Of a DNA stretch of 20,716 nt, positions 6,184 through 14,238 are shown piece after piece (the stretch's first letter is position 1; every line of letters starts with the position of its first letter). The notes beneath the pieces are model-generated. The model was given only the letters and a program-made list of their open reading frames with translations, made no database searches and was not told the DNA's origin. Source of the stretch: a virus; IMG/VR virus record IMGVR_UViG_3300027861_000235, positions 1 through 20,716 of that record. One strand, written 5' to 3'. The translations under genes and the position numbers were made by a program.

Positions 6184-8106
6184 ATGCCGACTGCAACAGC
6201 ACAACAAGTATCATTTAACGGTGGTGAGCTAGCTCCTAGACTCTATGGGCGTACTGATCTTGAGAAATATGACTCCTGTGTAAAGACGATGAAAAACTTC
6301 ATTCCTACCTTGCAGGGTGACATTGTTAATAGACCTGGAACTAGGTTCGTTGTAGAGGTGAAGGACTCCACTAAGAATGTCCGGTTGATCCCTTTCCAGT
6401 TCTCAGTGACTCAGGCATATGTCCTTGAGTTTGGTGATGAGTACATGCGGGTCATTGCTGACGGTGCTCAGGTAGTCTATCCTGTAGGTCATCCTGATGC
6501 TGGTGATCCTGTAGAGGTTGCTATTCCTTATGCTCATACTGACCTAGATCGTATTCAGTTTGCTCAGAGTGCTGATGTACTGTTCTTGGTTCATCCAGTC
6601 TATGCACCTCAGAAGATAAGTAGATACAGTAATACTGAGTGGACTTGTGATTCTATTCCTTTTGGCACTTCTTCTGCTACACCTACTGGGCTTGCTAGTG
6701 ATTCAGGTGGCGCCACGATTTACTATGTAGTTACCGCTGTGGTTGGAGGTGAAGAGTCTACAAAGTCTACTCCTGCAGGAAGTGGTACAGAGACTAGTAC
6801 ATTATCTTGGAATGACATCTTTGAGGCTGAATACTACAATGTGTATAAGCTGAAGAATGGTGCGTACAACTGGATCGGTGAAGCTGAGAGTAATCAGTTT
6901 AAGGATAGCACCATAGAAGGTGATCCTGGTAAGAGACCACCAGAAGCTATTGACCTTTTTGGTGCTGAACCTACTTTAGAAACGCTTAGTTCTAATGTAG
7001 TTCCTGTTATGGCTCAAGATGGTAATGTGTACTCTGCAGCTGGTGGTGGATGGACTGCTACAACTGCTGCAGCTTCTGTAGTTTCGGGTTCAGGGGCTTC
7101 TTCCTTATATGCTTTGTTCGATGGGGCTGCCTTGGGCATGAGCATCTACGATCAGGTATATGGAACAGGTGACGCTACAGTAGTAATTACTCCAGACACA
7201 GGTATTGCTTTTGGTGGTTACTCTCTTACTAATAGTTCTGGGACAGCTAGTGCGCCTAAGAGCTTTACTCTTGAAGGGTATGATGGTTCCTGGCATATGT
7301 TAGATGATCAGTCTAATGAGACTGCATGGCTACCTAGCGAGAAGAGAACATATACATTCTATAATGAGACAGCTTATACTCAGTACCGTATTGTGTTTAG
7401 GGATGCAGTTAATACTATCCTGGTATCACTTGAAGAGATAGAGATGCATACTGCTACCTATAACACTGCTGCTAACTACCCTGGCAGTATTACTCTGTAT
7501 CAGCAGAGACTAATCCTTGCCAGAACTGACGCGAATCCTCAGACATTCTGGGGTTCACAGACAGGTAACTTCTTTAACTTTAACACTTCACGTCCGCTTC
7601 AGGATGATGACTCTTACCAGTTCACTATCTACAGTAATCAGATCAATGAGGTTAAGTGGATTGCGGCAATGAAGTCACTACTTACTGGTACTTCTGGTGC
7701 TGAGTGGGAGATTACAGCAGGCTCAGGTGGAGGGGCTATTACTCCTACTAGTGTTAATGTAGTCTCGCAGGGTAATCGAGGGTCAGAGGCTATTATACCT
7801 ATTATCATTGGTAGTAGCTTGTTGTTCATTGCTAGGGGCGGTAAGAGTATTCGGGACTATGGGTTTAACTTTGACGTAGATGGTTATACTGGTGATGAGC
7901 TTACGCTTCTTGCCAGTCATTTATTTGAAGATTCTGCAGTAAGGGCATGGGCATTCCAGAAGGCTCCGTATTCTGTAGTGTGGGTAGTAATGGAAGATGG
8001 TTCTTTAGTAGGCTTGACCTATGATAAGGACCAGAAGGTGATAGCATGGCATCAGCATGAGACTGATGGTGACTTTGAATCTGTGGCAGTTATATACGGG
8101 AGTTAG
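6184..8106 (+). CDS. Tail nozzle-like protein, N-terminal part (split gene)
   Basis: The 640 residues begin with the family signature 'FNGGELAPRLYGRTDLEKYDSCVKTMKNFIPTLQGDIVNRPGTRF' (residues 10-54). They continue with 'PFQFSVTQAYVLEFGDEYMRV' and 'YPGSITLYQQRLILARTDANPQTFWGSQTGNFFNF' (about 428-462). Two added modules are visible: a fibronectin-III-like segment (about 167-255, 'YYVVTAVVGGEES', 'YNVYKLKNGAYNWIGEA') and a discoidin (F5/8 type C)-like segment (about 272-422, 'PKSFTLEGYDGSWHMLDD', 'SLEEIEM'). The protein stops at 'WHQHETDGDFESVAVIYGS', where related proteins continue. The missing end is encoded at 8342-8974. AGGAG at 6171-6175 supports the start. It is expected to form the lower tail tube or nozzle. 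Confidence 0.8.
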   Translation: MPTATAQQVSFNGGELAPRLYGRTDLEKYDSCVKTMKNFIPTLQGDIVNRPGTRFVVEVKDSTKNVRLIPFQFSVTQAYVLEFGDEYMRVIADGAQVVYPVGHPDAGDPVEVAIPYAHTDLDRIQFAQSADVLFLVHPVYAPQKISRYSNTEWTCDSIPFGTSSATPTGLASDSGGATIYYVVTAVVGGEESTKSTPAGSGTETSTLSWNDIFEAEYYNVYKLKNGAYNWIGEAESNQFKDSTIEGDPGKRPPEAIDLFGAEPTLETLSSNVVPVMAQDGNVYSAAGGGWTATTAAASVVSGSGASSLYALFDGAALGMSIYDQVYGTGDATVVITPDTGIAFGGYSLTNSSGTASAPKSFTLEGYDGSWHMLDDQSNETAWLPSEKRTYTFYNETAYTQYRIVFRDAVNTILVSLEEIEMHTATYNTAANYPGSITLYQQRLILARTDANPQTFWGSQTGNFFNFNTSRPLQDDDSYQFTIYSNQINEVKWIAAMKSLLTGTSGAEWEITAGSGGGAITPTSVNVVSQGNRGSEAIIPIIIGSSLLFIARGGKSIRDYGFNFDVDGYTGDELTLLASHLFEDSAVRAWAFQKAPYSVVWVVMEDGSLVGLTYDKDQKVIAWHQHETDGDFESVAVIYGS

Positions 8107-8108
8107 TA

Positions 8109-8333
8109 ATGGAAAGTGAAGACCTAAGAGAGATTAGGGATGACATCAAGACGGTACTACAACATCAATCGAATCTTATAGGTCGTTTTGATTCACACAT
8201 TGATAATGAGGCTATTCACCAAAACCCTCCATGTGATGCCCATAAAACTCTCAGTGCGAAGCTTTGGGCAATAGGCACAGGTGCAGTCGCAGCAGTATTA
8301 GGAAGCCTTTACAGCGTACTTAAGGCGCATTAG
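8109..8333 (+). CDS. Small one-TM membrane protein (holin-like accessory candidate) inside the split nozzle
   Basis: The 74-residue product has a polar helical N-terminus ('LREIRDDIKTVLQHQSNLIGRFDSH'), a short 'NPPCDAHKTL' linker and one C-terminal hydrophobic helix (about 52-71, LWAIGTGAVAAVLGSLYSVL). This N-coil/C-TM layout resembles XhlA-like or one-TM holin-associated proteins, but the sequence match is too weak to name it. GGGAG at 8098-8102, within the end of the preceding ORF, serves as RBS 6 bases before the ATG. The gene sits exactly between the two parts of the nozzle protein, which is unusual. Confidence 0.65.
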   Translation: MESEDLREIRDDIKTVLQHQSNLIGRFDSHIDNEAIHQNPPCDAHKTLSAKLWAIGTGAVAAVLGSLYSVLKAH

Positions 8334-8336
8334 GAG
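8332..8336 (+). promoter_or_regulatory. RBS for the separate C-terminal nozzle ORF
   Basis: AGGAG overlaps the TAG stop (8331-8333) of the 74-aa ORF and lies 5 bases before ATG 8342. It shows that the C-terminal nozzle part has its own translation start. Confidence 0.75.
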
Positions 8337-8341
8337 TCTCT

Positions 8342-8974
8342 ATGTTTTCGGATGATATGTATGTAGTTGTTACTAGGACTATAGGCGGCTCTACTGTTAA
8401 GTATATTGAGTTGGTTAGTGATAGGTTTACTGACGAAACGACACCTGAAGATGCTTACTTTGTAGACTGTGGGTTGTCCTATGACGGTGCTCCTGCTAAC
8501 TCATTCTCTGGATTAGACCACCTTGAAGGTGAAGATGTAGCTGTCCTTGCTGATGGTAATGTCTTTAATGGGTTAAGTGTAGCTTCCGGTGCAGTAGCCC
8601 TACCTAATAGCATTACAGCTTCTGTAGTTCATATTGGCTTACCTTACACATCAACCATGACTACATTGGATGCTGAGCTTAGAGGGGGGAACTCCCCCAC
8701 TATTCACAACCAGATACGGAATATCAATGGGGCTACTATTAAGCTGAAGGACACTAGAGCTTTATGGTACGGGCCTGACGCTGATAACCTAGATGAGTAT
8801 GCCTTCCGTACTGACGAAGATCCTGGAGATCCTACTAGGCTCTTCACCGGTGAGGTAAGTGTTCCTCTGAATCCTGGTAGTGGTGAGACTGCTGAGATGA
8901 CTATTGTGAATACTGATCCATTGCCGATTAACGTACTGTCACTAATCACTGAACTGGAGGTAGGCGATCAATGA
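8342..8974 (+). CDS. Tail nozzle-like protein, C-terminal part (split gene)
   Basis: The 210 residues read as the end of the protein encoded at 6184-8106. 'DDMYVVVTRTIGGSTVKYIEL' (5-25) is the continuation normally found shortly after 'WH.HETDG.FESVAVI'. It is followed by 'FVDCGLSYDGAPANSFSGLDHLEGEDVAVLADGNVF' (about 40-75), 'VVHIGLPYTSTM', and a C-terminal 'NTDPLPINVLSLITELEVGD'. Family knowledge says these motifs usually lie in one polypeptide. Here they follow a new ATG with its own RBS, in another frame. The two parts together have 850 residues. They probably assemble as two chains of one nozzle. The stop overlaps the next start by four bases (ATGA). Confidence 0.75.
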   Translation: MFSDDMYVVVTRTIGGSTVKYIELVSDRFTDETTPEDAYFVDCGLSYDGAPANSFSGLDHLEGEDVAVLADGNVFNGLSVASGAVALPNSITASVVHIGLPYTSTMTTLDAELRGGNSPTIHNQIRNINGATIKLKDTRALWYGPDADNLDEYAFRTDEDPGDPTRLFTGEVSVPLNPGSGETAEMTIVNTDPLPINVLSLITELEVGDQ

Positions 8975-9411
8975 GTTATACTGTAAAGAGAGCTGATAAG
9001 GCTTCTGCCCGTGAGATACTGAAGAACACCTATTATGAAGCAAACAAGGTATTCAGAAAGTATTCAGCGTGGGGCGATATAGTAGCTGACAACCTCAAAG
9101 CTCTTGAGACAGATAACCATGCCTACATCTTATTTGATCCTAATGACAGGCCCATAGTGCTGTTTGGTATTATGCCTGGAGAGTATAGTGTAATGTGGTG
9201 TACTCCTAGAGAAGATATGAGCCAGAGAGATAACGTTGCCTTTCTGCGTAGGGGTATTGAAAAGGTCAAAGAGTGGTATAAAGAGTTTGGAATCATCTAT
9301 GTCCCAGTACATAAGGAATGGGAAGCTGTGAAAGACCTAGTATTGTTCCTTGGCTTTACTATACTGGATGACGGTAATAGTGCTGTTTACGATGGAGAAT
9401 GTGATGACTGA
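8971..9411 (+). CDS. T7 gp13-like virion protein with GNAT-type fold
   Basis: The 146-residue protein begins at an ATG within ATGA (8971-8974), so it is coupled to the nozzle end. The layout is that of the gp13-like internal virion family related to GNAT acetyltransferases: 'REILKNTYYEANKVF' helix, 'HAYILFDPNDRPIVLFGIMPG' strands, 'YSVMWCTPREDMSQRDNVAFLRRGIEKVKEWYKEFGIIYVPVHKEW', and a final 'FLGFTILDDG' strand typical of GNAT ends. The acetyl-CoA loop (Q/RxxGxG/A) is not recognisable, so catalytic activity is doubtful. A role in virion assembly before ejection is inferred from T7. Confidence 0.72.
   Translation: MSYTVKRADKASAREILKNTYYEANKVFRKYSAWGDIVADNLKALETDNHAYILFDPNDRPIVLFGIMPGEYSVMWCTPREDMSQRDNVAFLRRGIEKVKEWYKEFGIIYVPVHKEWEAVKDLVLFLGFTILDDGNSAVYDGECDD
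9394..9397 (+). promoter_or_regulatory. RBS that fixes the gp14-like start
   Basis: GGAG lies 6 bases before ATG 9404. It argues against the in-frame upstream ATGs at 9350 and 9392 and gives an 8-base overlap with the preceding gene. Confidence 0.75.
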
Positions 9412-9961
9412 GTCAGTATCCGCAGGGTTGTTTCTAGCCAGTACCGGACTACAAGCGTTCGGACAGCATAAACAGATAACTGCACAAAATCAGGCTAATG
9501 AATATAATGCACAGGTGTTGCGTAATAATGCGGCATTGGGGGAGCAAAGTGCTCTTCTTGAGGAACAGAAGGCTGCTCAGGCGCGTGAGGCAGGTAGAGT
9601 TAAGGAGAAGGGCTTTAGGGAACGTGCAGAGCGTCTTAAGGGTACTCAGAGGACTGGCTTTGCTGCTTCTGGTGTGGTAGTAGACGAGGGGTCTGCACTA
9701 GCCGTAGCCGAGGACACTGCCGAGCTTACTGAACTAGATGCACTGAACATCCGGCACAATGCAGAACTACAGGCATTTGACTACGAAGTGAGTGCTAGGA
9801 ACGAGCGCATTGGTGCTGGTAACCTTAACGAGAAGGCTGACTTGTTGGCGAGTCGTCAGCGTAGTTCACTGCTCCCTGTAGCTGGTACTCTGCTATCTGG
9901 TGCCAGTACCTTCGGGCAACAGTACGGCAATCCATTTGCTAAGAAGAAGGGGGTCGCATAA
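9404..9961 (+). CDS. T7 gp14-like internal virion protein
   Basis: From ATG 9404 the product has 185 residues. It starts with a short hydrophobic/amphipathic segment (VSAGLFLASTGLQAFG). A long helical, Ala/Glu/Gln-rich coil follows (about 20-75), then 'LKGTQRTGFAASGVVVDEGSALAVAEDTAELTELDALNIRHNAELQAFDYE' (about 77-127), the most conserved mark of this family. A hydrophobic 'LLPVAGTLLSGAS' and a basic 'FAKKKG' end close it. Family knowledge from T7 places such a protein in the internal core, ejected into the outer membrane as part of the DNA channel. The stop shares a base with the next start (TAATG). Confidence 0.75.
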   Translation: MTESVSAGLFLASTGLQAFGQHKQITAQNQANEYNAQVLRNNAALGEQSALLEEQKAAQAREAGRVKEKGFRERAERLKGTQRTGFAASGVVVDEGSALAVAEDTAELTELDALNIRHNAELQAFDYEVSARNERIGAGNLNEKADLLASRQRSSLLPVAGTLLSGASTFGQQYGNPFAKKKGVA

Positions 9962-11976
9962 TGGCACTCATTCCAAAGGCGGCTATAGGGCATGTGGGGC
10001 AGGGAGTGTCCCGTGCTAGGTTGCAAGGTACTGAGGGTGTCCAGCGCACTGCAGAGGACTTCGGTGCCCAGACTGGTGCAGACATTGAGAGGTTTGCCAA
10101 GGCATCACAGCAGGCGGCAATTGTCCTGCTTGACAGAACAAACAAGCATATGGTCACTGATGCCTCTAATAAGTACCGCACTGCTGCCCGTGACATTAAC
10201 CTGAAGTACCAGAAGCTGAGAGGGCAGGATGCTATAGGTTCCGCACAGAAGGCAGAGATAGATCTTGCGAAGGCAAAGGAAGAGGTACTGAAGGACCTTA
10301 ATACCCCTGTGCAGTTAAGGGCATTTAGCGATGACTCTGAAGGTGTCACTAGAAGCACTATGGGGCAGCTTAAGAGTCATCAGGGGAGAGAGGAGTATGC
10401 GTTTGGCAAGCAGGTCTGGTCAGGCAAGAACTTCAATATTATACAGACGGCTAAAGTGGATGCGCTAGGTGATGACCCTGGAATGGCTGCTATCCAAGTT
10501 AATAGGGGAATAGCAGAGATAGAGAGCAATGTAATTGATCGTTTTGCGCCTAAGAAACCTGATGGCACTGTTGCTGACGCTAAGGACTGGCCTGAAGGCT
10601 CTAGTGAGATCTATAATGCCGAGATGACCAAGGCTCAGAACACCTACCATGCAGAGTTGCTTAACACTTTTGCAGCAGAAAACCCTGCTAGAGGGCTTGT
10701 GTATCTAGAGAAGAACAAGAAGACAATGGACCCTAAGCTATACAGCGACTTCAAGGACAAGATGGAAGACTTCGCCAATGATGACCAAGTTGATACTGAT
10801 GTGAATGCATTGCGTAGTCTACCTGCAGATAAGGTCCCAAGTGCTATAGCGGAACTGCCAAAGGAGCGCAGGAATAAGGTACGTGCTGAGTACAACGTCC
10901 AGATGGAAGAGGTCAAGAGGGCTGAATTTATCGGCAATAAGGATAAGATGGACACTGTTATAAACGGCATTGACAGTGGAGATATGTCGCTAGACGATGC
11001 ATCAAAGCAGGCTAGGATGTTTGAAGACCCCAAGATGCGTAGAGCTTTAGAGGCCTCAATAGCAGAGAAGAAGTCTGGCATTAAGAAGTCATTCGGAGCC
11101 ATCAGTTACCTTAAGGCAGGTAAGGAGCTAGGTGCCATAAAGGGTGGTGATGTAAACGCCCTTGAGAAGTGGTACATGACAACTGCCCCAGAGCTTCCGT
11201 TTATGTCAGATGCTGAGAGGCGTGACCTCTTGGGAGACTGGCAGGATAAGCATGATCTTGCTACAGGTGCCAAGATCCCGAAGGCTTCTTCTGAATCTCA
11301 GTGGAAGAAGGAAGCCAGGAAGGAGATGGATGACCAGTTATCGTCTATCACCGAGGCACTGTTGGACAAAGGCCTGATCAACCTTAATAAGGCTAATGAC
11401 TTTGTTGCCAATAGGAGGTCTATGTTTGAGACAGACATAGCAGCACTGGAGGCTAATGGGCCTTTAGAGCGTGGTGCCGCTATGACAGTAGTGACTGACC
11501 TAATGAGGGTCACGGATACGGTAAAGATAGGTGACAAGGTTGTTAATATACCTGATGGGCTTGCTTCCCAAATGAGAGCAACTGACAATGATGGTGATAT
11601 AGAGGCACTTCCAAAGCACCTAAAACACGTAAGAAGTCAGATTAGTGATGCCCTGAAGATAAAGAAGCAGGCCGGTGATCAACAGTTCTCAACATCAGGT
11701 GAGTCTTACGGGTTTGATGATGAACTTGAAGTATATATGTCCCCAATCAGATTTGCTGGTCCTATATATAAGCCGTTTGGTGGTGGTGTAAAGGAGATAT
11801 CTCCAGAGGAGAGAGAAGCACTATCAAAGGTTGAGGCAGACAATATCAAATCCGCTGAGGCTACAAAGAGAGAGAAGGCTAGAGTGGAGTCGGAGCCTGG
11901 GGTATGGGATGACTTTACGACTTGGTTCAACAGCACCAACTTCAGCCTTGGCCACGGTAGAATCCGCTTAAGATGA
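9961..11976 (+). CDS. Large internal virion protein (ejectosome candidate, gp15-like position)
   Basis: The 671-residue product is almost wholly helical and charged, with no signal peptide or convincing TM helix. The N-terminal region (about 1-120: 'GAQTGADIERFAKASQQAAIVLLDRTNKHMV', 'YRTAARDINLKYQKLRGQDAI', 'LRAFSDDSEG') is of the kind seen in internal core proteins of podoviruses. It contains repeated long helices with Lys/Asp/Glu through the middle. Its place after the gp14-like gene and before the giant proteins matches T7 gp15. Ejection with the DNA is inferred from position only. ATG 9961 overlaps the preceding TAA by one base. Confidence 0.62.
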   Translation: MALIPKAAIGHVGQGVSRARLQGTEGVQRTAEDFGAQTGADIERFAKASQQAAIVLLDRTNKHMVTDASNKYRTAARDINLKYQKLRGQDAIGSAQKAEIDLAKAKEEVLKDLNTPVQLRAFSDDSEGVTRSTMGQLKSHQGREEYAFGKQVWSGKNFNIIQTAKVDALGDDPGMAAIQVNRGIAEIESNVIDRFAPKKPDGTVADAKDWPEGSSEIYNAEMTKAQNTYHAELLNTFAAENPARGLVYLEKNKKTMDPKLYSDFKDKMEDFANDDQVDTDVNALRSLPADKVPSAIAELPKERRNKVRAEYNVQMEEVKRAEFIGNKDKMDTVINGIDSGDMSLDDASKQARMFEDPKMRRALEASIAEKKSGIKKSFGAISYLKAGKELGAIKGGDVNALEKWYMTTAPELPFMSDAERRDLLGDWQDKHDLATGAKIPKASSESQWKKEARKEMDDQLSSITEALLDKGLINLNKANDFVANRRSMFETDIAALEANGPLERGAAMTVVTDLMRVTDTVKIGDKVVNIPDGLASQMRATDNDGDIEALPKHLKHVRSQISDALKIKKQAGDQQFSTSGESYGFDDELEVYMSPIRFAGPIYKPFGGGVKEISPEEREALSKVEADNIKSAEATKREKARVESEPGVWDDFTTWFNSTNFSLGHGRIRLR

Positions 11977-11990
11977 TAGGGGCATAAAGG

Positions 11991-14198
11991 ATGTCGGACT
12001 TTCTTCGTGCCACAAACAAGAAACTGGAGGACATTAAGTTCGCCCAGCGATCTGAAAGGTTGGCAGGCGCTTGGGCCAATACCAAAGGTGTAGAGCCACA
12101 GACTGCTATAAACGCAGCTCTTCAAGATCCTACTTATGCGTATGATGCGGCACAAGCGGTTACTGGCAATATATTCAAGACCCTAGAGATGACTAGGGGG
12201 CTTACCCCTCCGCAGGTAAGGCAGGCTCAAGATGTTATCCAGAGATTGAACCCAACTGTCCCTCTGCAGGAGGCAGTTAAGGAAGTACCTAAGTTTACAA
12301 AAGATGCAAAGATGTACCAGACATTGACTGAGATGGCTGCAGTTGCGGACTACAACCCTAAGTTCATGTCTGAGTTCTTTTCCAGGCCAGAGCTTATGGC
12401 CAGAGCAGATGATAACCTAAATACATATGTGCGATTGAACCGTAACCTTGTAGAGTCAGGGTCTTTGATAGGAAAGATTAGGTGGGAGGCAGAGAGCGGA
12501 CTGCTTATTCTTGCACAAGGGGTTGGTCCTACTGCCACGTACCTAGACGATGTAGCAGGTGACATAAAAGACTTCATAGTAGGTAACGAGCCTCCTGAAG
12601 ATCCTATTCTCAAGATGCTGTATGAAGAGCGTAGACAGGGACGGCTATTCACAGATATTGGCGATTGGATCTCTAGCAGCATCCCTGGCCAGCTTGACTT
12701 TGATGTGAGACCACCTATCAATAGTCCTGAACAGGAAGGAGCTTTAGGCTTCTTTGAGGAGAACGTCCCTGCCGCAGCTAGTGCATTGACTCACATGGCT
12801 ATGTCATTCATGGTTGGTGGGGCAAGCTTCGGAGGCTATGTGCTTACAGCCCCTAGTCAGTTTGCTAAATATGAAGAGCGTAAAGAGCAGGGTGAGATAG
12901 ACCCCACATTCAACAAGGCATCTATACTTGCAAACACTCTAGTCTTGGGTGGCTTAGAGTGTATAGCGTGGGGCGGCTTGGCTGCTAAGGGAGCAAAGCT
13001 TGCTAAGGCTAGAAGGGCAATTAGATTTGGCAGGGCAGGCACTGCCGCTAGGACCTCACTGGGGTTTGCGGGAGAGAGCTTTAAGCAAGGTGGCGAAGAA
13101 GTCTTCCAAGGCATGGTGGAGACTGTGTTGGACATCGGCGCAGAGCTTACATGGGCTGAATACAACTCTGACAGGGTATATGGACAGATAGGGCAGGGAT
13201 GGAAGGACTCTCTTAAGGAAGCCAAGAGTATGCTTCTGGTGTCTGCTGTCGGACTTAAGGGCATTATGAAGCGTGAGAATGCCAAGTACATGATGTCGGC
13301 TATGCAAGTAGAGGCGTATGACAATCTTAAAGAAACACTTGATGACATTGGTGATGATACTGATCCTGAGATGGTTAAGTTAGCTATCAAAGGCAGTGGC
13401 ATAGAGGTCACATCATTGACCTATGAGCAGTTACAGGCTGCTGTCAAGAAAGCGCATCCAGAGCTTGATGACGTATCTCGTATGACGTTGCTTCAGGCAG
13501 TATCCGAGAAGATGAAGATCTCTGAGGCTGATAGGGATGAGTCACTTAAAACTGGTTCTAGGATTGAGGTTGATACTGTTGACTTCACTCAGGCATTTGG
13601 GACGGATACTAAGGCACTGGAGATCCTTGAGAGTGACATATCCCTGAACGGTGAGGCAGGCTACTCCAAGGAAGAGTTAGCAGAGATTAAGGACGGGTTC
13701 GATGATATAATGGCAACCATTGATAGCATGGGTGCTGAGATAGACGAGCGCAGGGGTATCCCTAAGAAGTTGATAGCTCTAAGGGTACAACTAGAAGAGG
13801 CTGCAGATAACAAGCAAATCGACATGACTAGAGACAAGATCAAAGCCAATGTTGCCCTGTTTGGTGCTATGGCTCGTATTGCCGCACAGAGGAGAGGCCT
13901 TCCAGTAGATGACTACCTGGATAAGTATATGCCTGACTTCATGCTTGGTGGCGAACACTCAGGCCAGAGAATATCTGAGTGGATGGCGGCCCAAGGGATA
14001 CAAGTAGAAGAGACCAGTCAAGAGCAGGTAGACCCTCTAGCAGATATAAAGAATATTAAGAATGCAGAATGGGCTTCATCTAATGTTAATGTTGTCTTCA
14101 ATGACACCGTTGAGACCGTGCAAGCAGGTGAACTTGTTACCGAGTTGAGCAGGCGCAAGAATACTTTGGATGCTCTGCTGAAATGCCTTAAGGGATAG
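11991..14198 (+). CDS. Large virion protein with central hydrophobic hairpin (ejectosome candidate)
   Basis: The 735-residue protein starts at ATG 11991, 14 bases after the previous stop. The N-terminal 260 residues are helical and soluble. Around 262-284 ('ALTHMAMSFMVGGASFGGYVL') and 308-331 ('ILANTLVLGGLECIAWGGLAAKG') lie two hydrophobic segments that could insert into a membrane, followed by a basic stretch (KLAKARRAIRFGRAG). The rest is acidic helix up to 'NTLDALLKCLKG'. No lysozyme or transglycosylase motif is visible. Context with the next gene suggests two parts of one large internal virion assembly, as with T7 gp15/gp16. Ejection into the host envelope is an inference. Confidence 0.6.
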   Translation: MSDFLRATNKKLEDIKFAQRSERLAGAWANTKGVEPQTAINAALQDPTYAYDAAQAVTGNIFKTLEMTRGLTPPQVRQAQDVIQRLNPTVPLQEAVKEVPKFTKDAKMYQTLTEMAAVADYNPKFMSEFFSRPELMARADDNLNTYVRLNRNLVESGSLIGKIRWEAESGLLILAQGVGPTATYLDDVAGDIKDFIVGNEPPEDPILKMLYEERRQGRLFTDIGDWISSSIPGQLDFDVRPPINSPEQEGALGFFEENVPAAASALTHMAMSFMVGGASFGGYVLTAPSQFAKYEERKEQGEIDPTFNKASILANTLVLGGLECIAWGGLAAKGAKLAKARRAIRFGRAGTAARTSLGFAGESFKQGGEEVFQGMVETVLDIGAELTWAEYNSDRVYGQIGQGWKDSLKEAKSMLLVSAVGLKGIMKRENAKYMMSAMQVEAYDNLKETLDDIGDDTDPEMVKLAIKGSGIEVTSLTYEQLQAAVKKAHPELDDVSRMTLLQAVSEKMKISEADRDESLKTGSRIEVDTVDFTQAFGTDTKALEILESDISLNGEAGYSKEELAEIKDGFDDIMATIDSMGAEIDERRGIPKKLIALRVQLEEAADNKQIDMTRDKIKANVALFGAMARIAAQRRGLPVDDYLDKYMPDFMLGGEHSGQRISEWMAAQGIQVEETSQEQVDPLADIKNIKNAEWASSNVNVVFNDTVETVQAGELVTELSRRKNTLDALLKCLKG

Positions 14199-14210
14199 AT
14201 TGCTATCCTT
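14191..14210 (+). promoter_or_regulatory. Hairpin at the junction of the two giant genes
   Basis: AGGGATAG (14191-14198) pairs with CTATCCTT (14203-14210), including one G-U pair, around the loop ATTG. The left arm contains the TAG stop of the upstream gene. Only a short TTAT follows, so it is at most a weak terminator. An mRNA stability or processing element is also possible. Confidence 0.35.
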
Positions 14211-14238
14211 ATACTGATGTCACTAATGGAGTTTGTAG

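Noticed and set aside
8107-8341. Self-splicing intron or intein splitting the nozzle gene
   Set aside because: The insert is only about 235 bases, is almost entirely a small ORF with its own RBS, and is followed by another RBS and ATG. No intron core or intein motif is visible.
9350-9403. Extended start for the gp14-like protein
   Set aside because: The added residues are the out-of-frame reading of the preceding gene's end. ATG 9404 has GGAG at 9394-9397.
10644-13411. Long antisense ORFs (up to 184 codons) opposite the internal virion proteins
   Set aside because: Ser/Leu-rich translations typical of the reverse of helical, Glu/Lys/Ala-rich coding sequence. No coherent operon or start sites.
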